Positions 49,601-60,300 of a DNA stretch of 64,000 nt are shown piece after piece (the first letter of the stretch is position 1; the number at the start of each line of letters is the position of its first letter). Both the position numbers and the translations under genes were made by a program. Source of the DNA: Microglena sp. YARC (Eukaryota; Chlorophyta; Chlorophyceae; Chlamydomonadales; Chlamydomonadaceae); contig CM039462.1 of the NCBI GenBank assembly GCA_022414725.1, positions 183,213,657-183,277,656 of the forward strand. The letters run 5' to 3'. The notes under the pieces are model-generated. The model was not told the DNA's origin and did no database searches. It saw nothing but the letters and a program-made list of their open reading frames with translations.

Positions 49601-52600
49601 ACGCTGCATTTCTCAGCCGTTATCAGCCCACCTTTTGTGACCCCAAGTGGTCTTTTTACTGTCTAATAACTTCTAAGAAGGGCTGTCCGAGTCCAGGACG
49701 TTCAAGTCCAGTTCCACAACACACCCTTCGTCGGCTAATGTTGTTAGGGATGACGCTCATGTCACAAGCACGACAAAACAAATGGCAAGCTCCATCTTCG
49801 GCAATTTCGCGCATCGAAGTGATTTTTCCCCATACGGAAGTCGCTGGTAACTTCTCGAGAATTCGTCAAAGACGGCTGAAGGCAGCTTTAGCTCCCTCTT
49901 ATACTTCTGTAAGCCGTCAGTATTCAGTGGGCTGTTTGCCGGCTTCATTCAGTTATACGAAAGCGAACAATAAGAAAGAATCGCAAGAGGAAGGAAGCTC
50001 AGACGGTGTGTGTACGCACAAATCATACTGATATAGACCTATCTGGTCGAGGGGGGGCGTCGGACAAGGGAAATCGATAGATCTATCGGCTTTGCGGAGA
50101 TAGACCTATATTGGTCTATATAGACGATAGATCTATATAGACCTATCGGTCTTTTGCCTCTCCCTAGGTATATGTAGTACATATACTATAAATTGGAGGG
50201 GTCATTGGCACCATGTATGCAAATATATCAAAATATTAATATAAACAATTATAAAAAAATGCGCTAATAATCGCACAATTAAATTATCAGCCCAGCTGAG
50301 ATGATGATTTAATAATATTGTAGAATTAAATTATCACTGTAGCAAAACTCAGGGCCCCCGTCGGTTAAACGAATGTTTGGGGCTCAGTTCATTAGTGCTT
50401 TTTCTTGTTAACCCCTTCCTGTACGGTTGGGCAAGTCCCTTTAGCCTGTTGGCCACCCCTGGACGTGTAACATACATACATATATGAAAACTGTAGCATA
50501 CATAAAAATAAAAAAACATACATCCATGTAACCCAAGTCCCTGTCACTAACATATGCATCCATCAAGTAGTTGAAGTATGTATCAATATCCAACCAGTAT
50601 TATAAAAACCAACATACACATCTCCCCAGTCCCCAACACTAACACATGCGTCCATCAAGTAGTTGAAGTATATATCATTATTAGGGCGAAATAGATCTAT
50701 ATTGCCCCAACGTATAGATCTATATAGATCTATATATATAGCAAAAATATATCTACATCTGGTATATCGGTACCTCAGGAGGCCTCTGAAAAATCTGGCG
50801 ATTTATTTACATGTATTCTGCATCATATCAAGGTGCCTTGTGCCTTCAAAAAAAATACAGGATTTTATTTTTCGTTCAGTAATCACTTGTGAAGCTCGCT
50901 GCCGACGCGGTCACATACTAAACAGTCACGACATAGCCTCCCAAACCAACCCAGGCCTAGTCCTCCCTACCCCCATCATCAGTTCATCACCCTCAGCAGT
51001 TCAGCATACATCAGGTCCTAGAGAAGTCTATACACTGTCTAATTTTTGCACCTTCTAGCAGCTCCCCTGGCTGTATATTCGGCGACAAAACTAACGCAAC
51101 GCTAGTGCACAAGGAGCTGCCTAGAAGCTGCTACTGGTTGCTGAACAGTTCATCATCATCATCAATTCATCATCATGCTAGGGTAGTAGACTAGTAGGGT
51201 AACATGGACATATTGTGCAGTCGCCCTGAATCATTTCCTAAAGGCCATAGGCTGAATGTGGGTGGTGTGGTAGTGAGTGAGTGTGGTAAAATAAGAAGTG
51301 GGTGTGGGGTGATGTGGTACAGTGTGAATGGGTGGTAGCGCGCGGGGGGGTGGTGCTCGACTGCTTCTAGAAACCCTCGTCAGGGACCAGAATTAAAGAA
51401 CGCGCATCCGAACGCGTTGCGCGCGCGCGCTTTCTTGCCCAACTGCTCCCTTGTGCCGAAGCTGGGCGTCGAAGTCTAAGTGACGTCCAGCCTGGCGAAG
51501 AAGGGCTGTCCAGGTCCAGTCCACAACGCAGCCGGCTCGGTTGGTTTGAGCCCCCCTTGCATGCCTTCATGTGCGCGTTCGTCGAGTTGCTAATGTTGTT
51601 GAGACTGACGCCAATGTCATAAGCGCGACTAAAAAAGAGGATAAGGTCCACCTTCCTTCAATCCGCGCATTGAAGTTTGCTCTCCAGTTAGAAGCCGCGG
51701 GTGGGCTTTCTCGAGAATGGCCAAGACGCGCTGCAGCGACTTACGATCGCTCTCTTAAAACTTTGTAAGCCAGCTTCATTCGAAAGGCTATTTGCCGTTT
51801 TTCATTTGGAACAGTGTGAAGAAAGCAAATAGGAGCGAGCAGGAGCAGTGTCGCGCTCAAACGGCTCATGTAGATCTATATAGATATATCGGGACCGGGG
51901 GGGCGTCGGACAAAGGATATCGATAGATCTATCGGTTCGCGAAATAGATCTATATAGATCTATATAGACCGATAGATATATATATAACGATCTATCGGTC
52001 TTTGCCGCTCCCTAATCATTATCCACCCAGTATTCTTTTAAAAAAACCAACATACACATCTTCCCAGTCCCCAACACTAACACATGTGTCCATCAAGTAG
52101 TTGAAGTATGTATCATTATCCACCCAGTATTATAAACACCAACATACACATCTTCCCAGTCCCCAACACTAACACATGTGTCCATCAAGTAGTTGAAGTA
52201 TGTATCATTATCCACCCAGTATTATAAACACCAACATACACATCTCCCCAGTCCCCAACACTAACACATGCGTCCATAAAGCAAGTAGTTGAAGTATGTA
52301 TCATTATCCACCCAGTATTATAAACACCAACATACACATCTTCCCAGTCCCCAACACTAACACATGTGTCCATCAAGTAGTTGAAGTATGTATCATTATC
52401 CACCCAGTATTATAAACACCAACATACACATCTCCCCAGTCCCCAAACACTAACACATCGCTCCATCAAGCAAGTAGTTGAAGTATGTATCATTATCCAC
52501 TCAGTATTCTAAAAACCAGTATGCATACATGTACCCCTAGTCCCCAACACATACATTTGTTTCCACCAGGCAGTTGTAGTATGTATCATTATTAGGGGTC

Positions 52601-54010
52601 GGCAATATGATATCATATGATGCTGGCGGTCTGACTAGGTAACTTTGGCCTGGGGCATCATATCATATGATATTAAATCATATGATTTTTGTATGATATC
52701 GTACTCGTCTTTGGTCAACATCATATGATTTGCCGTTCCCTAATCATTATCCACCAAGTAGTCCATAATTCCTTTGCTCATAATGAATATGGCGCCACCA
52801 TACTTCCTTTGCACATGCAAACTGAAGCATAAACAACGTACATACATACACATATAAAAAACATACATACATACATACATACATACATACATACATACAT
52901 ACACATCTCCAAGTCCCCGACACTTACATGTGTTTCTATCAGGCAGTTGAAGTATTTACAGTACATTATAGTCAATTAATATTTAAAATGTATATATATT
53001 TAAAGAATACTAAATAATATAATATAAATAATATAAATATAATATAAATAATATAATATATATAATATAATATATATAATATAATATATATATACTAATA
53101 TATATTTATAGTAAATTGGGAGGGTCTTTGGCACCCTTTCTGCCAACTGTAGCATAACAAATAAGATGGCACCGTTTCTGCCAACTGTGGCATACACAAT
53201 ATGTTGGCACCGTTTCTGCCAACTGTGGCATACACAATATGTTGGCACACTTTCTGCCAACTGTAGCATACACAATATGTTGGCACACTTTATGCCAACT
53301 GTGGCATACACAATATGTTGGCACACTTTATGCCAACTGTGGCATACACAATATGTTGGCACACTTTATGCCAACTGTGGCATACACAATATGTTGGCAC
53401 ACTTTATGCCAACTGTGGCATACACAATATGTTGGCACACTTTATGCCAACTGTGGCATACACAATATGTTGGTACACTTTATGCCAACTGTGGCATACA
53501 CAATATGTTGGCACACTTTATGCCAACTGTGGCATACACAATATGTTGGCACACTTTATGCCAACTGTAGCATACAAAAATTCAAAATGTGTTGGCACAC
53601 TTTATGCCAACTGTGGCATACACAATATGTTGGCACACTTTATGCCAACTGTGGCATACACAATATGTTGGCACACTTTATGCCGACTGGAGCATACAAA
53701 AATACAAGATATGTTGGCACAATTAATGCCAACTGTAGGATAAAAAAATAACATATTTTGTATGCCAACTGTAGCATACAAAATAGAAAACCAACATACA
53801 TACATGTGCCCCAAGTCCCCAACACTTACATATGTTTCCATCAAGCAGTTGAAGTACGTATCATTATTTGCCAAGAAGTCCATCATTCCTTTGCTCAGAA
53901 TGACTCCGGCACCACCGTAGTTTCTTTGACTCTGCAACAGGAAAAACAGATTCATAACAAACGGATTATGACAGACAGGCAGACAGACAGACAGGCAGAC
54001 ATACAGGCAT

Positions 54011-54042
<32 letters not shown>

Positions 54043-54198
54043 ACAGGCAGGCAGGCAGGCACACAGGCAGACAGGCACACAGGCAGGCAGGCAGACAAGC
54101 AGACAGGCAGGCAGACAGACAGACAGACAGACAGACAGGCAGACAGACAGACACAGACAGACAGGCAGACAGACAGACAGGCAGGCAGGCAGACAGGC

Positions 54199-54235
<37 letters not shown>

Positions 54236-54286
54236 GTCAGACAGTCAGACACACAGGCAGACAGACAGACAGGCAGGCAGGCAGGC

Positions 54287-54351
<65 letters not shown>

Positions 54352-57300
54352 CAGACACACAGACAGACAGATAGACAAACAGGCAGACAGGCAGGCAGGC
54401 AGACAGGCAGACAGGATCTGAATGCACCTGAGGGCAGCCCTAACCCCTAGACCCTAAGCTGGGCCTGAACGCAACCGAGGGCAGCCCTAACCCCTAAACC
54501 CTAAGCTTGGCCTGAACACACCCGAGGGCAGCCCTAAACCCTAAACCCTAAGCTTGGCCTGAATGCACCTGAGGGCAGCCCTAAATCCTAAACCCTAAGC
54601 TTTGCCTGAACACACCCGAGGGCAGCCCTAAACCCTAAACCCTAAACTTGGCCTGAACGCACCCGAGGGCAGCGGCCATTTTCTTTGCAGAAGAGTGTGC
54701 GGTTGCACACCGGGCATGCCTTGACCATGGTGACGTTGGAAGACAGTGGCTTGGCCTCTGAGGGTCCGAAGCCATGCACATCTCCGCTTGGTGGATTGTT
54801 TGGGTCAAAGTTGCAGGGAACGCATGTTTCCTTGAACCAGTTGCGATCTGCGTGGTGGTGGGGGGGGGGGGGGGGGGGCGCGGGTAAGCGGTAAGTGGTG
54901 AGGGGTGAGGGTGAGGGTGGTAGAGAGCTGTACATTGTAGTTGGTTGTGATGCTAGGAAGTGGATTGTTTGGGTCAAAGGCATAGGGACGCATGTTTCCT
55001 TGAACCAGTTGCGATCTTCGTGGTGGGGGGCGGTGGGGTTGGGGTTGGGTTGGGGGTGAGAGGTGAGGGGTGAGGGTGGGTGAGGGGTGAGGGGGGTAAG
55101 CGGTGAGGGGCGGGGTGGGTAGAGAGCTGTACGTTGTGGTTGGTTGTGGTGCTAGGCGGTGGATTGTTTGGGTCAAAGTCAAAGGGGACGCATGGTTCCT
55201 GCGACCAGTTACAATCTGCGTGGTGGAGTGGCGGTGGTGGTGTGGTGTGTGTGGGGTTGGTGTGGTGGGGTTGGGTGTCGTGGTGTGGGTGTGTGGTGGG
55301 GTTGGGTGTTGGTGGGGTTGGTGTGGGGGTGGGTGTGGTGGGGTTGGGTGTGGTGAGGTTGGGTGTGGTGGGTTGGGCGGGGTGGGGTGGGGGGGGATGG
55401 GGGGGGTAAGCGGGAGGATGAGGGTGGGTGAGGGCAGGAGGTGGGGGTGGAGTGGGTAGAGAGCTGTACATTGTAGTTGGTTGTGGTGCTAGGCGGTGGA
55501 TTGTTTGGGTCAAAGTCACAGGAACGCATGTTTCCTGCAACCAGTTGCGAACTACGTGTGGAGTGGGGTGGTGGGGTGAGGGTGGGAGGTGGGTGGGGTG
55601 CGGGTGGGGTAAGCGGTGTGGGTGTGGGTGGGCTTGGGTGGGTAGAGAGCTGTACGTTGTAGTTGGTTGTGGTGCTAGGCGGTGGATTGTTTGACAAAGT
55701 CACAGGCGACGCATGGTTCCTGCAACCAGTTGCGAACTACGTGGTGAGTGGTGGTAGGGTGGGGGGTTGAGGGGGGATGTGGGAGTGGGGGTAAGGGTAA
55801 AGGTGAGGGCGGGCACATGCAGACCTCGGTAATCATAGTTCTTGTATGTATGTATGTACTAGTACATTGCCCGTGTGGCCGGAGGCCACACCCCACCCCA
55901 CCCACCGAGGTCCTGGGTCCTGTTCTGGCCTGGGTTACATAACATGCAACGCCCTTGAACGTACCCCCCCCCCCCACCCCCCACCCCCCCCCCCCCCCCC
56001 CCCCCCCGCCCCCCCCCCCCCCCCCCCCCCTACTCACATGCACACAGGCAAGATATTTCCCCCTTTGCAAAATATCAAACACATGCCCCCTTCCTTTCCC
56101 TACTACAAATATACCTCCCCACCCCCAGCCCCCAGGACCTACATGATCCCTGTTTCCCCCTAAATCTTCCTGCCCCCCATCCCCACCCCCTTGACACACT
56201 CTCTCTGTTTATCCCCCTTGCACCCCACCTAACCCCCAGTCATCTCCACACCACCCAAATATACCCCCCTACCCCCCAGCCATCTCCACACCACCAAATG
56301 CCCCCTTCCACCCCATTTATACTCTTTCTCTTTCTCCCCCTCCCCTCACCCCAGTCATGTACCCCCTACCCATATGTATCACACACAACCCATTCCAACT
56401 GAACCCAAGCCAGACCCACAGCCTCCACACATTTCTGGATCCCTCCTTGCCCCTCACCCCACCCCATGTACACACTTTCTCTTTCTCCCCCCTCCCCTCA
56501 CCCCAAGCATCCCCACCCAGGTGGGTCAACCTTGACCCCTCCCCCCCCACTCTCTCTTTCCCCAACCACCAGCACGGACGGGAGAAGGTAATCCCCTTCT
56601 CCCTACTTCATCCATTTCACTCCAGCTGTGGGCCTAGATCATGCAGAAATACGAAGTGGATAAAGAGCAGGCTGCGGATCCAATCTGCCAACAACTTGCG
56701 AAAGCCGCCCCCGCTGACAATACAGGGCGGGCACAATCGCGATTCGCAAAGCGAAATACCTGCAGCTTCTTCTTTCCGCGCAACCATGTTGGGGTTGCAG
56801 CTGTTGCTTTGACCAAGAAGTTTCAGCCAGTCTTCTATCGCAACATGCTAAGCAACCGATGTATCAATGCTTGAAACGATGAAAAGAGATTGGATGAGGG
56901 GTGCATGGGCCATATCGCGCATGAGGTTCACGTCTTGTCTGGTTATTAACCTGGCGTTTATTTTCAGGACTGGTTGCATGAGCTTCTTGCCTGGCCAGGT
57001 TGTAAGTCGCGCGCTGCTGTGGGTTAGCAGAACATGCTAATCCACGTCGCTGATTTGCATCGCTTATTTTCAGGACTGGTTGCATGAGCTTCTCGCCTGG
57101 CCAGGTAACGCCGACGCTGACTTGCATCGCTTCTATCCTCGTCGGTTTGTAGAGCTGGTCATTTGCTGTGAAGAGCTCGCTGGCTGGCTGTATTCGCCGC
57201 CCTTCTGCCTAAATCTGATCGATTGTGCGCATGCATGGTGGCATCGAGAAGCAAAAGATTATAGATAATGAGTCTGAGCGCCATACTTGGTCTAAACTCG

Positions 57301-60300
57301 CGCTCAGATCGAATGCGGAAGAAGATTTATCGCTTTGCATTCATCTGCTCTGTCAGTTCGAAAATTGGGAATGCGTAAGAAGATTTATCGCTTCGCATTC
57401 ATCTGTTCTGTCAGTTCGAAAATTGAGAATGCGGAAGAAGATTTATCGCTTCGCATTCATCTGTTCTGTCAGTTCGAAAATTGAGAATGCGGAAGAAGAT
57501 TTATCGCTTTGCATTCATCTGCTCTGTCAGTTCGAAAATTGGGAATGTGGAAGAAGATTTATCGCTTCACATTCATCTGCTCTGTCAGTTCAAAAATTGG
57601 GTGTGGAGATGGATGGGTCTTCGGCTCAGTCAAGAAGATTTATCGCTTCGAATTCATCTGCTCTTTCATTTCGAAATCTGGGTGGGGAGTTGGGTGATAC
57701 GCTATTAGTAACCCCCGCTAATTCAGCCGATAGCCAGCTAGCGCCAGCTCGCGGGAATCCATGTATTTTTACTTAAATAGAGATGTATGTATGCATGCAT
57801 GTATGCCGCACCAGTGATGGCATGCAGACCTCGGTAGTCAAAGTTCTTAAGGAGTGTCTTGGCAGCATGGACAAAAAATATCGTGTCGTCATCACCTGTA
57901 ACAGTAACATGACGAAGTTGTTTGGGGTGTGTGTGTGTGGGGGGGGGGGGGGGGGGGGGGGGGCGGGGGGTGGTGTGTGTGTGGTGTGGGTTGGGTGTGT
58001 GGGTGTGGGTGAGGTGGGTGGGTGTGGGTGTGTGGGTGTGGGTGTGGGTGTGGGTGTTGGTGTGGGGGGGTGTGGGTGGGTGGCAGGGGTATAAGATTTT
58101 TGCCTGCACTAGTCCTAGACTGGAGAATACATGTACTGCAACACTCTGCACTACACGTTATTACATTAACTAATAAATACGCCCTAGGCCATCCCACCCC
58201 ACCCCCACCACATCACCCCACTGCATCCCACCTCCACCACCTCTATCACCCCAACCCAACCCCAGCACACCACCACCACACACCACCACCATATCATCCC
58301 ACTGCATCCCACCTCAATCACCTCCATCACCCACCCCACCCCAGCACACCACCACCACCCACCCTCACCACCCAACACCCACCATGCATACCACACCAAG
58401 CTTCAAAGCATCAGCCCCCCACCCCCACCCCATCATCCCACCCCCACCATATCCCACCCCCACCACACTCACCATACAACATCCACTTGTAGTCCCCCTT
58501 GAAGTACCTGGGCCATCCCACCCCACTCCACCCCCACCATATCCCACCCCCTCCACACTCACCATGCAGCATCCACTTGTAGTCCCCCTTGAAGTACCTG
58601 GGCCATCCCACCCCACCCCCACCCCATCATCCCACCCCCACCATATCCCACCCCCACCACATCATCCCACCCCCTCATCATCCCACCCCCACCATATCCC
58701 ACCCCCTCCACATCATCCCACCCCCACCACGCTCACCATACAACATCCACTTGTAGTCCCCCTTGAAGTACCTGCAACGGATAAAGAGGGGGGGAGAGCT
58801 TGGTGAGAACACATGGTGGCGAATATAGTTTGTATGTATGCTTTATGTTTGTATGTTACATAGTGTATGAAGTATCCATGCATTACTAGTGGGAGGGGGG
58901 CTTGGTGAGAACACATGGTGACGAATATAGTGTGTGAAGTATGTTTGTATGTTACAAACATAGTGTAAATAAGTGCAAATATCCATGCAGAAATAGGGGA
59001 AGGGGGGCTTGCTGAGGACACATGGTGACGAATATAGTGTGTGAAGTATCCGCACATAAAACACATGGGGAGGGAGATCTTGGTGAGAACAGATGGTGGC
59101 GAACATAGCAGGTGAAGTATCCACACCAAAAAACACAGGGGAAGGGGGGCTTGGTGAGAACACATGGTGGCGAACATAGCAGGTGAAGTATCCACACACA
59201 AAAAACAAGGGAAAGCGAGCTTGGTGAGAACAGATGGTGGCGAACATAGCAGGTGAATTCTCCACACACACAAACACAGGGGGAGGGAGATCTTGGTGAG
59301 AACAGATGGTGGCGGATATAGTGGGTGAAGTATCCACAAAGAAACATGGGGAGAGATATCAGTGAGGACACCTGGCGGCTAGTATGTTGTGTGAAGTATC
59401 TACACAAAACACAGGGGGAGAGGAGATCTTGGTCAGAACACATGGTATGTTGTGTGAAGTATCCATGCATCACTAGGGGTAGGGGAGCTTGGTGAGAACA
59501 CATGGTGACGAATAAAGCGTGTATGTAAGTTGTATGTTTGTATGTAACATAGTGTATGCAGTATCCATGCATCACTAGGGGTAGGGGAGCTTGGTGCGAA
59601 CACATGGTGACGAATAAAGCGTGTATGTAAGTTGTATGTTTGTATGTAACATAGTGTATGCAGTATCCATGCATCACTAGGGGTAGGGGAGCTTGGCGAG
59701 AACACATGGTGATGAGTATAGTGTGTGAAGTATCCATGCAGAAATAGGGGAGAGCGAGCTTGGTGAGAACACATGGTGGCAAATATAGTGTGTGAAGTAT
59801 CCATGCATCACTAGGGGTAGGGGAGCTTGGTGAGAACACATGGTGACGAATAAAGCGTGTTTGTAAGTTGTATGTTTGTATGTAACATAGTGTATGCAGT
59901 GTCCATGCATCACTAGGGGTAGGGGAGCTTGGTGAGAACACATGGTGACGAATAAAGCGTGTTTGTAAGTTGTATGTTTGTATGTAACATAGTGTATGCA
60001 GTATCCATGCATCACTAGGGGTAGGGGAGCTTGGTGAGAACACATGGTGATGAGTATAGTGTGTGAAGTATCCATGCAGAAATAGGGGAGAGCGAGCTTG
60101 GTGAGAACACATGGTGGCAAATATAGTGTGTGAAGTATCCATGCATCTTCTCACTGCCGCCACGACACTCTATGCCCCTCCCTCACCCACCCTCACCCTC
60201 CCAAACCTCACTTGTGTGCTAGCAGGTGTGCCAGGGCCGACCGTGGGTCCCCTGAATATCTCCCATGCATCTTCTCACTGCCGCCACGACACTCTATGCC

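Noticed and set aside
49549..50031. 160-codon plus frame as a transposase
   Set aside because: It lies in element H3 and lacks recognisable transposase motifs; the corresponding part in H2 and H4 is not open.
53602..54450. Frames of 230-258 codons rich in Cys/Leu/Val/Ser or Asp/Arg/Gln
   Set aside because: Translation of a (CAGA)n microsatellite. The minus frame runs by chance into true exon C6.
58952..60163. 403-codon minus frame, the longest in the window
   Set aside because: Translation of the CTTGGTGAGAACACATGGTG minisatellite; all three frames are similarly open and no family matches.
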